Assembly (NCBI GenBank): GCA_910585465.1
Contig: CAJUEW010000003.1
Span: 124,001 to 188,000 of the forward strand
DNA from: an uncultured Lachnospiraceae bacterium
GTDB taxonomy: Bacteria; Bacillota; Clostridia; Lachnospirales; Lachnospiraceae
DNA: 64,000 nt
Reading direction: 5' to 3'
The translations under genes and the position numbers were made by a program. The notes under the pieces were generated by a model, which ran no database searches, was not told the origin of the DNA, and worked only from the letters and a program-made list of their open reading frames with translations. The stretch's first letter is position 1; each line of letters starts with the position of its first letter. This document shows positions 16,852-24,993 of the stretch, piece after piece.

Positions 16852-17376
16852 ATGTATCAGTTATTAACGCTGTTGACTGGCGCAGTTCTAGCAGTCATGA
16901 TTATGATGAACGGAGGTTTGGCGGCACGTTATGGAATATTTGTCGCAGCAGCAATTATCCATGCAGTAGGTTCTTTATTTGCGCTGACCGTGTGTGTTTT
17001 AAAGAAGGAAAAAATGTCACTCTGGTATCATCAGCCTGTTTGGATCTACTTGGGAGGGGCTATCGGCGTTTTGACAACGCTATTTAATAACTCTGCCTAT
17101 GGAAAAATCAGTATGACAAGCATTGTAGCACTTGGTTTGACAGGACAGCTTATCATGTCAATATTGATTGATTGTTTAGGTTTGTTTGGAATGGAACGAC
17201 GGTCAATGGGCGGGAAATCTGTGAGGGGATACTTATGGGGAGGATTGTTTGTCTTGGCAGGCATACTTGTGATGTTGGATACTACAGTAATATCGGCAGT
17301 GCATGCAATCAGTCTTTCGTTCTGTGCGGGAATCATGGTAGTATTGTCACTAGAAAAATACTCTAAAAATCCCTGA
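16852..17376 (+). CDS. DMT-type (DUF606/YdcZ) transporter, single repeat, possibly truncated
   Basis: The 174-residue protein has about five hydrophobic helices and the DUF606 signatures MMNGGLAARYG, HAVGSLFAL, GGAIGVL and ALGLTGQL. Many clostridial members are 300-residue proteins made of two such repeats. This one ends just where a second repeat would begin (AGIMVVLSLEKYSKNP), and the next 120 bases do not continue it. It may be a genuine half-size protein that dimerises or a truncated gene. AGGAGGTGAG precedes the ATG. Confidence 0.7.
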   Translation: MYQLLTLLTGAVLAVMIMMNGGLAARYGIFVAAAIIHAVGSLFALTVCVLKKEKMSLWYHQPVWIYLGGAIGVLTTLFNNSAYGKISMTSIVALGLTGQLIMSILIDCLGLFGMERRSMGGKSVRGYLWGGLFVLAGILVMLDTTVISAVHAISLSFCAGIMVVLSLEKYSKNP

Positions 17377-17497
17377 TATTGGTATTGTATGCGACTTTCA
17401 AGTCCATGAGTTGTTTCGTCACAATGATATCCGTGAAGTTGCTATATTATGTCTTTCTGTTTATAATAGATTTATTTATAATGAAGGAGGAAACATA

Positions 17498-18409
17498 ATG
17501 CACATCATTCGTAATATAGAAATCAACTCTGTAAATAAACAGGAAAAGCTTCCTGATTTTTCAAATGATTTTCCTTATATTGCTTCCCGTGCGGAGTTGG
17601 ATAGATATGTAGGAGGATTTGTTCCTTGGCATTGGCACAGGGCAATAGAATTATTTTATATGAAAAGCGGTGAAATAGAATATTGTACTCCAAAAGAAAA
17701 GATGGTGTTTCCTGCTGGTTCCGGCGGCATGGTCAATTCGAACGTGCTTCACATGACAAGATCAAAGAGGAAAGATGAGAATAATATTCAGTTTCTGCAT
17801 ATTTTTGATCCATCATTCATCGCAGGAGAACAAGGAAATTTGATAGAGCAGAAATATATCATACCGATTATTATGGCTCCACAACTTGAATTAATTGCAC
17901 TTTATCCGGATAATCCGGTGCAGGCAGAAGTGTTGGAGCGTATTCAGAAAGCCTTTCGCTTATCAAAGACGGAATTTGGATATGAAATCAGGCTTCGAGA
18001 AGCATTGTCGGATATTTGGCTGTCGCTTTTCGGGGTGTCACAGGCAATGATGGATAAAAAAGGAGGGTATGACAAACGGAATGATAAAATTAAATCAATG
18101 ATGATATATGTGCATGAACATTATGCAGACAAAATTCCGATTTCAGATCTTGCGGCAGCAGCTTTTTTGAGCGAACGTGAATGCTTCCGGGTATTTCGTG
18201 ATTGTCTGCACATGTCACCGATAGAATATATGAGAAGTTACAGACTGCAAATGGCATGCCAGATGTTGGCAAAGGGGGATGAGCCGATTACCTATATCAG
18301 TCATGCGTGTGGTCTGGGGAGCAGCAGTTATTTTGGGAAATTGTTTCGGGAATATGCAGGGTGTACCCCCATACAGTACCGAATGAAATGGCGGAATAGT
18401 GATATATAA
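17498..18409 (+). CDS. AraC-family transcription regulator
   Basis: The 303-residue protein has an N-terminal cupin-like sensor domain (PWHWHRAIELFYMKSGEIEY) and a C-terminal double helix-turn-helix (ISDLAAAAFLSERECFRVF and YISHACGLGSSSYFGKLFREYAGCTPIQYR). Start is ATG 17498 behind AAGGAGG; an ATG at 17411 lacks a ribosome site. The ligand is likely a sugar or small metabolite. The next genes on the same strand are a small protein and a HAD phosphatase. Confidence 0.9.
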   Translation: MHIIRNIEINSVNKQEKLPDFSNDFPYIASRAELDRYVGGFVPWHWHRAIELFYMKSGEIEYCTPKEKMVFPAGSGGMVNSNVLHMTRSKRKDENNIQFLHIFDPSFIAGEQGNLIEQKYIIPIIMAPQLELIALYPDNPVQAEVLERIQKAFRLSKTEFGYEIRLREALSDIWLSLFGVSQAMMDKKGGYDKRNDKIKSMMIYVHEHYADKIPISDLAAAAFLSERECFRVFRDCLHMSPIEYMRSYRLQMACQMLAKGDEPITYISHACGLGSSSYFGKLFREYAGCTPIQYRMKWRNSDI

Positions 18410-18532
18410 TGGCGTAAATAGGATATTTAATTGAAAGACATTGCACTATAATGATACTTGTAAGGCGATAAGGCAATAGAAAAATAGTGACAGTTGCCGG
18501 ACAGTCAAATGTTTTGGGAAGGAGAAGCTGCA

Positions 18533-18772
18533 ATGATAAAATTAAATATCTTGAATCTCAAAAAATTTTTGGAGGTAGTCAATGGGTGTAAAAATAATGT
18601 AGTCATGCATTGTACGGACGGAAGCAAGGTGAATATCAGCAGACAATATGAAGTGCAGAATAAATTGTGGGAGCAGTATCGAAAAAATAAAAATTGTCTG
18701 CCGATAACCTTGAGTTTTTCTAATCCCAGAGATTATATGGGAATAGTGTGTTATTATGCCGGAGATTGTTAA
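18533..18772 (+). CDS. Small conserved-looking protein of unknown function
   Basis: A 79-residue protein beginning MIKLNILNLKKFLEVVNGCKNN, with a central segment CTDGSKVNISRQYEVQ and ending NPRDYMGIVCYYAGDC. GGAAGGAG precedes the ATG at 18533. I do not assign a function. The alternating strand/helix pattern and size are faintly like HPr, but there is no catalytic histidine in the right place. No transmembrane segment. Confidence 0.6.
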   Translation: MIKLNILNLKKFLEVVNGCKNNVVMHCTDGSKVNISRQYEVQNKLWEQYRKNKNCLPITLSFSNPRDYMGIVCYYAGDC

Positions 18773-18804
18773 TTGGCAGTATAAATTTTGGAGGAAAGAG
18801 AAAC

Positions 18805-19485
18805 TTGACTGTTCGGGAAATGAAATATAAGCAAATAGTTTTTGATATTGATGGAACCTTGATTGATACGGAGTATGCAGTTTTACATTCCTTGCAGGAG
18901 ACGTTAAAGACTTTATGTGGTGAGGATATACCGATTGAAGAATTAAATTATGCACTGGGGATTACAGGAGCTGATGCGTTGAAGAAGTTTCATATAGAAG
19001 ATATACCATCTGCATTAGATTTATGGAATAAAAATATGCGTAAATATAATGATACAATAAAAGTATTTAATGGGATTCCAGAGTTGTTAGCATCATTATC
19101 TGAATCAGGATATGGGATAGGAATTGTTACTTCAAAAACAAGAGAAGAATATGAGAAAGATTTTGTGCCATTTGAAGTTTATCAATATTTTAGTACGGTT
19201 ATTTGTGCTAATGATACGAGCGAACATAAACCTATGCCGGCACCTTTGTTTAAGTATATGAAATTGGCAGAAGAAGACCATAATAAAATACTTTATGTGG
19301 GTGACAGCATATATGATGGTATGTGTGCAAGAAGTGCAGGGGTTGATTTTGCATTAGCTGTTTGGGGAAGTCACACACAATCTATTCAGGCAGACTATTA
19401 TCTTAAGAAGCCATTAGATTTGATGATGATAATAAATGAAGTAGATTATAAGAAACATCTTCGTATCAGTCAGCAACCCGGGTAA
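18805..19485 (+). CDS. HAD-family hydrolase (phosphoglycolate-phosphatase-like)
   Basis: The product has the HAD motifs in order: DIDGTLIDTE (nucleophile Asp), TSKTREEY (motif II), HKPMPAPLFK (motif III Lys) and GDSIYDG (motif IV). The cap is helical, as in subfamily I phosphatases of the Gph type. GAGGAAAGAG at 18791-18800 fits a TTG start at 18805; the first ATG at 18820 lacks a ribosome site. Size is 226 residues with the TTG start. Substrate is unknown. Confidence 0.82.
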   Translation: MTVREMKYKQIVFDIDGTLIDTEYAVLHSLQETLKTLCGEDIPIEELNYALGITGADALKKFHIEDIPSALDLWNKNMRKYNDTIKVFNGIPELLASLSESGYGIGIVTSKTREEYEKDFVPFEVYQYFSTVICANDTSEHKPMPAPLFKYMKLAEEDHNKILYVGDSIYDGMCARSAGVDFALAVWGSHTQSIQADYYLKKPLDLMMIINEVDYKKHLRISQQPG

Positions 19486-19837
19486 TAATATCTTGATTTA
19501 TAATGTCAAAGGATAGAAATAAATTAATACTATTGCATTTAATCGTAGTTTGAAAGCCAGCCGCTTTAGACGCAGAGCCGATGAATTTGTAAGACACTTT
19601 ACAGAGCATTGGCTCTGTTCTTTTATTCTATTAGGAAATTTCTCCGGATTTTCTGAGTTCGCAGCAAAGTTTTACTTTGCCTGAGCGATTATCTTGCAAT
19701 GTGGACTATAGTCAATAGAGTAGATGTGATTGATAAATTGAAAAAGATGCCAGATGAAGAATTTAGGAAATATGTGTTTATAGCAGCAGAGTGAAAAAGC
19801 GGCAGGCAGGGGCAATTATTCCCTGTCCTGCCGCTTT
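19486..19837. other. Gap between HAD and AraC genes: two terminators and a 31-codon ORF
   Basis: The gap holds an 11-bp-stem terminator (19573-19583 with 19607-19617, then TTCTTTT), a 31-codon ORF (ATG 19699 to TGA 19794, ending KMPDEEFRKYVFIAAE) without a ribosome site, and a bidirectional terminator. The short ORF may be a remnant of a mobile-element gene, but I cannot name it. Confidence 0.6.
19573..19624 (+). terminator. Intrinsic terminator after the HAD gene
   Basis: CAGAGCCGATG pairs with CATTGGCTCTG (one G-U pair), with a 23-base loop and a following T-rich tract. Confidence 0.7.
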
Positions 19838-19839
19838 TT
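19795..19839. terminator. Bidirectional terminator between convergent genes
   Basis: AAAAAGCGGCAGGCAGGG pairs with CCCTGTCCTGCCGCTTTTT with one bulge. A-run and T-run flank the stem, so it can stop transcription from both sides. Confidence 0.9.
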
Positions 19840-20695
19840 ATTGTAATTTACCGGATAATACCTTTTCTTTGTATTTAGAAGGTAACATTTGGTACTTCTT
19901 TTTAAAAGTATTGATAAATGCGTGTTGGCTGCTGAAACCGCAGTCGAGGGCAATATCAAGCAGGCTGTTGGTTGTATGCAGCATGTCATATACGGCGTGT
20001 TCCAGACGGATTTTTGTAAGGTATTGTTTAAAAGTCATGGAATAGTAATTGTGAAACAGTTTAGAAATATACTGGGGTGATACCCCCAGCATATCCGCAA
20101 TATCTTTCATGTGTATTTCGTCCATATAATGCAGGTGCAAATAGCGGATTGTCTGATGGAGCATCGTATCGTATTTGTTTTTGAGCGGGGCTGCCGTTTT
20201 GGTTCCCCTGAAATTGGATATTAAATTGTATAAAAGAATAAAAATATACCCGTTGATGCCAACATCTGAATAAATTCCTTCCGAGTAGAAAATATCTTTC
20301 AGAAGGAGTAATGTTCGGCAGAGTTCTTCCGCATTTTCACGTTCTTCATAGGTCTGAATATCGGGCGAGCATAAAATAATATCTTCTTTAAAAAAATCAG
20401 GAATAATATAGTGCAGCCAGACAGCGCTGATTTTTAATGATAATGTTTGTGAGTTTGGGGTATAAATCAGAGCATGGTTTCTGGCAGAATCAATAAAAAC
20501 AATATCAGATGTATGTAAAGTGCAGGTTTCCAGTTCGATTTGCAGACGAACTGTGCCCTGATGCACATATAGAAGTTCAATACTGGTATGCCAGTGTAAC
20601 TCGTCGGTATGGTTTCCCGGGCTTTCTGTTTCTGTCAGGGTAAAAGATCTGTTCTGGCTTGTTTTTTTGTATGTTTTCAGTTCAGATGTTTCCAT
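19838..20695 (-). CDS. AraC-family regulator, divergent from the PTS operon
   Basis: The 285-residue protein has a cupin sensor (HWHTSIELLYVHQGTVRLQ) and C-terminal double helix-turn-helix (MKDIADMLGVSPQYISKLFHNYY and LLDIALDCGFSSQHAFINTFKKKYQMLPSKY). It is divergent from the PTS-beta-glucosidase operon with a 210-base gap and is the natural candidate regulator of that operon. GAAAGGAGC precedes its ATG. Confidence 0.88.
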   Translation of the reverse strand: METSELKTYKKTSQNRSFTLTETESPGNHTDELHWHTSIELLYVHQGTVRLQIELETCTLHTSDIVFIDSARNHALIYTPNSQTLSLKISAVWLHYIIPDFFKEDIILCSPDIQTYEERENAEELCRTLLLLKDIFYSEGIYSDVGINGYIFILLYNLISNFRGTKTAAPLKNKYDTMLHQTIRYLHLHYMDEIHMKDIADMLGVSPQYISKLFHNYYSMTFKQYLTKIRLEHAVYDMLHTTNSLLDIALDCGFSSQHAFINTFKKKYQMLPSKYKEKVLSGKLQ

Positions 20696-20855
20696 AGATG
20701 ACAGCTCCTTTCGATTAGATGGATACTGGTATGGTCAGGCAGATGCTCCCTGTTTGTTTACATTCTAAAAAATAAAAAAGGCAAAATCAAGGGGAAGGTT
20801 AAAAAAGCGACATTTTTTAAGTGGTTTTTAACAAGAAAAGCAAAAAAATAAAGAT

Positions 20856-20861
20856 TATAAT
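20856..20861 (+). promoter_or_regulatory. -10 element of the PTS operon
   Basis: TATAAT (20856-20861) lies 44 bases before the IIB start. No consensus -35 is present at 16-18 bases, which fits an activator-dependent promoter, possibly driven by the divergent AraC-type protein. Confidence 0.5.
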
Positions 20862-20904
20862 AGCACTATCAAATAAAAAATGTCCCAAAAGAAAGGAGAA
20901 CGAA

Positions 20905-21204
20905 ATGAAAAAAATAGTTTTAGTATGTGCGGCAGGAATGTCAACCAGTATGCTGGTAAAGAGGATGCAGGAGGCGGCAAAGGCAGACAATTATGAATGT
21001 GTCATTGAGGCACATCCGATTGCAGAGGCGTCAGAGGTAGGCAAGGATGCGGACATCATGCTGCTTGGCCCCCAGGTGCGGTTCCAGTTGGGCAAGGTAA
21101 AGAAATTAGTGAATTGTCCGGTAGAAGCGATTGACACGGCAGCATATGGAACGATGGATGGGAAAAAAGTGCTTGATTTTGTGAAAGGAGTTATTGGAGC
21201 GTAA
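20905..21204 (+). CDS. PTS lactose/cellobiose-family IIB component
   Basis: A 99-residue IIB protein starting MKKIVLVCAAGMSTSMLVKRM. Cys8 in VCAAGMSTS is the phosphorylated residue. GAAAGGAG at 20891-20898 fixes the start at ATG 20905. It accepts phosphate from the IIA protein encoded next and passes it to the incoming sugar at IIC. Its stop codon overlaps the IIA start (TAATG). Confidence 0.93.
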   Translation: MKKIVLVCAAGMSTSMLVKRMQEAAKADNYECVIEAHPIAEASEVGKDADIMLLGPQVRFQLGKVKKLVNCPVEAIDTAAYGTMDGKKVLDFVKGVIGA

Positions 21205-21527
21205 TGGAAGGATTAGAAATGGTGATATTTGAGATTATCACATCTGTGGGAAATGCAAGAAGTCTGTATATTGAGGCAATTCAGGAGGCAAAGCAGGGAA
21301 ATTTTGTCCGCTCTGAGGAACTGTTAAAAGAAGGGGAAGAATCTTTTTTAAAGGGTCATCATGCCCATGGGGATCTGGTTCAGAAGGAGGCGGCCGGGGA
21401 ACCGGCCCCGACATCGCTGCTTTTGATGCATGCAGAAGATCAGTTGATGAGCGCTGAGGGATTCCGTATCTTAGCGGAAGAATTTATTGATGTTTATAAA
21501 AGATTTGAGCAGACAAATGAGAGGTGA
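21204..21527 (+). CDS. PTS lactose/cellobiose-family IIA component
   Basis: A 107-residue helical IIA protein. The phosphorylated histidine lies in LLLMHAEDQLMSAE, preceded by the QKEAAGE segment with HHAHGDL. It takes phosphate from HPr-His-P and gives it to IIB. It overlaps IIB by one base and IIC by a few, so the three are translationally coupled. A second Met (MVIF) at residue 6 is an alternative start. Confidence 0.92.
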   Translation: MEGLEMVIFEIITSVGNARSLYIEAIQEAKQGNFVRSEELLKEGEESFLKGHHAHGDLVQKEAAGEPAPTSLLLMHAEDQLMSAEGFRILAEEFIDVYKRFEQTNER

Positions 21528-21532
21528 GAAAA

Positions 21533-22822
21533 GTGAAGTTTTTTGATAAGCTGCAGGGGTTCCTGGAAAAATTTATCGGCCCGGTTGCACAGAAGCTGAA
21601 TGAGAGCGATTTAATCGGCGGGCTGTCCAGCGGTATGATGCGGACCTTGCCGATTACCCTGGGCGTATCCTTATTTGCGATTTTGGTAAATCTTCCAATA
21701 GCGCCCTGGCAGAGCTTTTTGGAAAGTACGGGATTATATGTGGTAACGCAGGAAATTTTGTCGGCAACGATGAGTATGCTGGCTGTCTACATTGTTATTT
21801 CGGTGGCATACTCTTATGCTAACATTAAAAAAGAATCCGGAATGACAGCAGCGATTTTATCTACGGGTGCGTTCCTGTGCCTGATGCCTCAGAGCATAGA
21901 GGGGAAAGATGGAGCAATAAGCGCAATTTCCGCTAATTATTTGGGAAGCAATGGCATATTTGTTGCCATCGTAACGGCATTGGCGATCAGTTCCTTGTAT
22001 ATCTGGCTTGTGAAAAAAAAGCTGACCATCAAACTGCCGGATTCCGTGCCGCCAATGGTGTCTGAATCTTTATCACCAGCCTTTGTGGCTATCATTATAT
22101 TTGCCTTCGTTCTGGTTGTAAAATTCTTATTTTACCTGACGCCATTTGGAAATATTTTTGATTTTGTGACAGAGATTATTTCCAAACCAGTGATGAATGT
22201 GGGCTCTTCTCCGTGGGTATTGATCGCTTTATATACGTTTACCAATGTGTTGTGGTTCTTTGGCATTCATCCGAGCCCTATCGTAAATATGTATACTCCG
22301 GTATTGATTGCGGCAATTACAGGAAATGTGGAAAGTTATATGGCAGGGGAAGAACTTCCCTATCTGGCGCTTATGACAGTATTTATCTGTATGAATCTGG
22401 GAGGAAATGGAAATACAATTGGTCTGGCGATTGACATGCTGACAGCGAAATCCGAAAGGTTTAAAGCAATGTCAAAACTGTCGCTTGTTCCGAGTATCTT
22501 TAATATTAACGAGCCAATGGTTTTTGGTGTTCCGCTGATGCTTAACCCGATTTTCTTTATCCCTATGGCGCTGACAACACCAATCACAGGAATCATTGCC
22601 TATGTGTTATATAAAATTGGGTTCTCATCCGCATTTAACCCAACAGTAAGCGCACCGTGGATTATGCCGGGGCCGATTACGGGATTTTTAGAAGGAGGCA
22701 TCCTGACAGCATTGATTGTCTGTGTCTGCATTGTGGCTAACATGATTTTATATTTCCCGTTTTTTAGAATGGCTGACAAGCAGGCATTGAAGGAAGAACA
22801 GGAAGCGGCACTAGGCGAATAA
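21533..22822 (+). CDS. PTS cellobiose-family IIC permease
   Basis: A membrane permease of about 429 residues with ten or so hydrophobic helices. The substrate-site region FNINEPMVFGVP and the segment GIHPSPIVNMYTPV are typical of the cellobiose/diacetylchitobiose IIC family. Start is a GTG: 21533 (MKFFDKLQGF) fits GAGGTGAG, while the frame is open from another GTG at 21524. The GH1 gene downstream indicates a beta-glucoside substrate. Confidence 0.92.
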   Translation: MKFFDKLQGFLEKFIGPVAQKLNESDLIGGLSSGMMRTLPITLGVSLFAILVNLPIAPWQSFLESTGLYVVTQEILSATMSMLAVYIVISVAYSYANIKKESGMTAAILSTGAFLCLMPQSIEGKDGAISAISANYLGSNGIFVAIVTALAISSLYIWLVKKKLTIKLPDSVPPMVSESLSPAFVAIIIFAFVLVVKFLFYLTPFGNIFDFVTEIISKPVMNVGSSPWVLIALYTFTNVLWFFGIHPSPIVNMYTPVLIAAITGNVESYMAGEELPYLALMTVFICMNLGGNGNTIGLAIDMLTAKSERFKAMSKLSLVPSIFNINEPMVFGVPLMLNPIFFIPMALTTPITGIIAYVLYKIGFSSAFNPTVSAPWIMPGPITGFLEGGILTALIVCVCIVANMILYFPFFRMADKQALKEEQEAALGE

Positions 22823-22837
22823 ATTGGAGGTGTTCCC

Positions 22838-24322
22838 ATGATTAAAACAAAAGCATTTCCCGATCAGTTTCTCTGGGGAGGAGCAACGGCGGCGAATCAG
22901 TATGAGGGCGCATATGACGCAGACGGTAAAAAATTAAGTGCTGCTGATGTCCTGGCTGGGGGAAAATCCGGGGAATTGAGGAATCTTACATACAGAAAAG
23001 CGGATGGTAAAACGGGAGAAATATGTGCCTTCTCGCTGGGGGATTTTCCCGAAAACGCATATCCTGATGTGATTGAAGGAGCATTTTATCCAAACCATAC
23101 AGGAAGTGATTTTTACCATCACTATAAAGAAGATATTGCGTTATTTGCAGAAATGGGATTTAAGTGTTACCGGATGTCTATTGCATGGTCGAGAATATTC
23201 CCTAATGGGGATGATCCGCTGCCCAATGAAAAGGGGCTGGCATTTTATGACCAGGTGATCGAAGAACTTTTGAAGTATCATATTGAACCGGTCATTACGT
23301 TATCCCATTATGAAGTACCTCTTGAATTGACAAAAAAATGGAATTCCTGGGCAGACAGACGGACAATTTCATGTTTTGAGCGGTATTGCAAAACATTGTT
23401 TGAACGATATAAAGGGAAAGTAAAGTATTGGATTACCTTTAATGAAATTAACACCATTGTGTTTACCGGGTGGTTGTCTGCCGGGGTGATCAGTGCAGAC
23501 AGGCAGACATTGGAACAGGCGGCTTATCACCAGATGCTTGCAAGTGCCAGAGTCGTGCGTCTTGCCCATGAAATGGATTCGGATTATCAGGTGGGATGTA
23601 TGCTGGCCTATACGCCCAGCTATCCGTACAGCTGTAAGCCTTATGATGTTCTGGGAAATATAAAATACCAGGATCAGACCCTCTTTTTTGGAGATGTCAT
23701 GATGAGAGGGTACTATCCCTCTTACAAACAGAGGGAATTGGAACGGGAAAATATCAAGTTAAGGACAGAGGATGGAGATGGAGAAATACTCCGGCTGGGA
23801 ACAGCAGATTATGTGGCAATCAGCTATTATATGTCTGCGGTGTTCAGTACCACTGGCGATCAGATGGAAACAACCAGCGGAAACATGTCAACCTCATACA
23901 AAAACCCGTATCTTAAAACTTCTGAATGGGGCTGGCAGATAGACCCGATAGGACTTAGAATCTCGCTGAATGAACTGTATGAGCGGTATCAGAAACCGAT
24001 TTTCATTGTTGAGAATGGACTTGGCGCAAAGGATCAGATTGAAAAAGATGGGAGTATTAGGGATAATTACAGAATTGAGTACCTTCGTAAACACATTGAA
24101 CAGATTGGGGAGGCAATCTATGTGGATGGGGTAGATGTAATGGGATATACCCCATGGGGCTGTATTGATCTGGTGAGCGCTTCTACTGGCCAGATGTCAA
24201 AAAGATATGGCTTTATCTATGTAGACTGCGATGATCAGGGCAATGGAACTTTTGAGCGAAGGAAAAAGCTGTCCTTTGAGTGGTACAAAAGAGTAATCCA
24301 AAGCAATGGGGAGATATTGTAA
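22838..24322 (+). CDS. 6-phospho-beta-glucosidase (GH1)
   Basis: The 494-residue glycoside hydrolase family 1 enzyme cleaves the phosphorylated disaccharide delivered by the PTS. It shows the N-terminal FLWGGATAANQYEGA, the acid/base glutamate in TFNEIN and the nucleophile in FIVENGLGA. The operon context with PTS IIB-IIA-IIC makes a phospho-substrate likely. TTGGAGG precedes the ATG 15 bases after IIC. Confidence 0.93.
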   Translation: MIKTKAFPDQFLWGGATAANQYEGAYDADGKKLSAADVLAGGKSGELRNLTYRKADGKTGEICAFSLGDFPENAYPDVIEGAFYPNHTGSDFYHHYKEDIALFAEMGFKCYRMSIAWSRIFPNGDDPLPNEKGLAFYDQVIEELLKYHIEPVITLSHYEVPLELTKKWNSWADRRTISCFERYCKTLFERYKGKVKYWITFNEINTIVFTGWLSAGVISADRQTLEQAAYHQMLASARVVRLAHEMDSDYQVGCMLAYTPSYPYSCKPYDVLGNIKYQDQTLFFGDVMMRGYYPSYKQRELERENIKLRTEDGDGEILRLGTADYVAISYYMSAVFSTTGDQMETTSGNMSTSYKNPYLKTSEWGWQIDPIGLRISLNELYERYQKPIFIVENGLGAKDQIEKDGSIRDNYRIEYLRKHIEQIGEAIYVDGVDVMGYTPWGCIDLVSASTGQMSKRYGFIYVDCDDQGNGTFERRKKLSFEWYKRVIQSNGEIL

Positions 24323-24333
24323 AAAACAAAAAC

Positions 24334-24366
24334 AGCGGGGAAAACCATGGGGATTTTCCCGCTTTG
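24334..24366 (+). terminator. Terminator-like hairpin after the GH1 gene
   Basis: AGCGGGGAAAA pairs with TTTTCCCGCT with one bulged G. The T-run after it is short, so strength is uncertain. Confidence 0.6.
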
Positions 24367-24437
24367 CATGTAGGTAAAAGAATAATATATGGCAGGAAAT
24401 AGCACTGGCGATTCACATTTATTTCACAATCTTATAC

Positions 24438-24466
24438 TTGACAATCAAATTTTATGAATGTATGAT
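24438..24466 (+). promoter_or_regulatory. Promoter of the MarR gene
   Basis: TTGACA (24438-24443), exactly 17 bp, and TATGAT (24461-24466) make a strong promoter. The ATAGAATTCTAT palindrome starts 11 bases after the -10, at the start point. Confidence 0.85.
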
Positions 24467-24477
24467 AGAGAAGTTAT

Positions 24478-24489
24478 ATAGAATTCTAT
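24478..24489. promoter_or_regulatory. MarR operator candidate, copy 1
   Basis: ATAGAATTCTAT is a perfect 12-bp palindrome over the expected transcription start of the MarR gene. The same 12 bases recur before the MATE gene at 24959-24970, which supports autoregulation by this MarR protein. Confidence 0.7.
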
Positions 24490-24513
24490 TTATTTTCGTG
24501 GGAGGAAACCACA

Positions 24514-24939
24514 ATGGATGATATAAAGTTAATGGAGAAGTACGATAAGCTAAACCGGGTTATGCGGCGGTACTTTGCCAGTTACTTTTCAGATATGCCG
24601 TTGACAAGTATTCAGGCGCTTGTCCTGCATTATCTGATTATTGAAACTGACAAGAGAGATGTTTTTACCAAAGATTTAGAGGAATTTCTGGACATTAAAG
24701 GTTCTTCCGTTACAAGTCTGATTAACAATCTGGAGAAGGGCGGCTATCTTCACCGGGAAAGCCTTGCCGCAGATGGCCGCTATAAAAAGCTGGTGCTGAC
24801 AGAGAAAACTCACAGTATGAAAACGGATATTACAGAGCGTGTGTTAGGTTATATGCACAGTATCTTCTCCGGCATTCCTGAACATGATTTGAAGGTATTT
24901 GAATCAGTAATTTTAAAAATGACGGAAAATGCCAGATAA
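24514..24939 (+). CDS. MarR-family transcription regulator
   Basis: The 141-residue protein has the MarR winged helix-turn-helix: TKDLEEFLDIKGSSVTSLINNLEKGGYLHRE followed by the wing DGRYKKLVLTEK (cited as core motifs). GGGAGGAAACC precedes the ATG. Identical palindromes lie at its own promoter and before the MATE efflux gene. It is probably a repressor relieved by a drug-like ligand. Confidence 0.9.
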   Translation: MDDIKLMEKYDKLNRVMRRYFASYFSDMPLTSIQALVLHYLIIETDKRDVFTKDLEEFLDIKGSSVTSLINNLEKGGYLHRESLAADGRYKKLVLTEKTHSMKTDITERVLGYMHSIFSGIPEHDLKVFESVILKMTENAR

Positions 24940-24958
24940 TTTATATTTACCCATATAG

Positions 24959-24970
24959 ATAGAATTCTAT
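24959..24970. promoter_or_regulatory. MarR operator candidate, copy 2
   Basis: The second exact ATAGAATTCTAT lies 24 bases before the MATE start codon, within the short gap after the MarR gene. It could block read-through or an internal promoter. Confidence 0.65.
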
Positions 24971-24993
24971 TTAATTTTAAAGGAGGATTTGTT

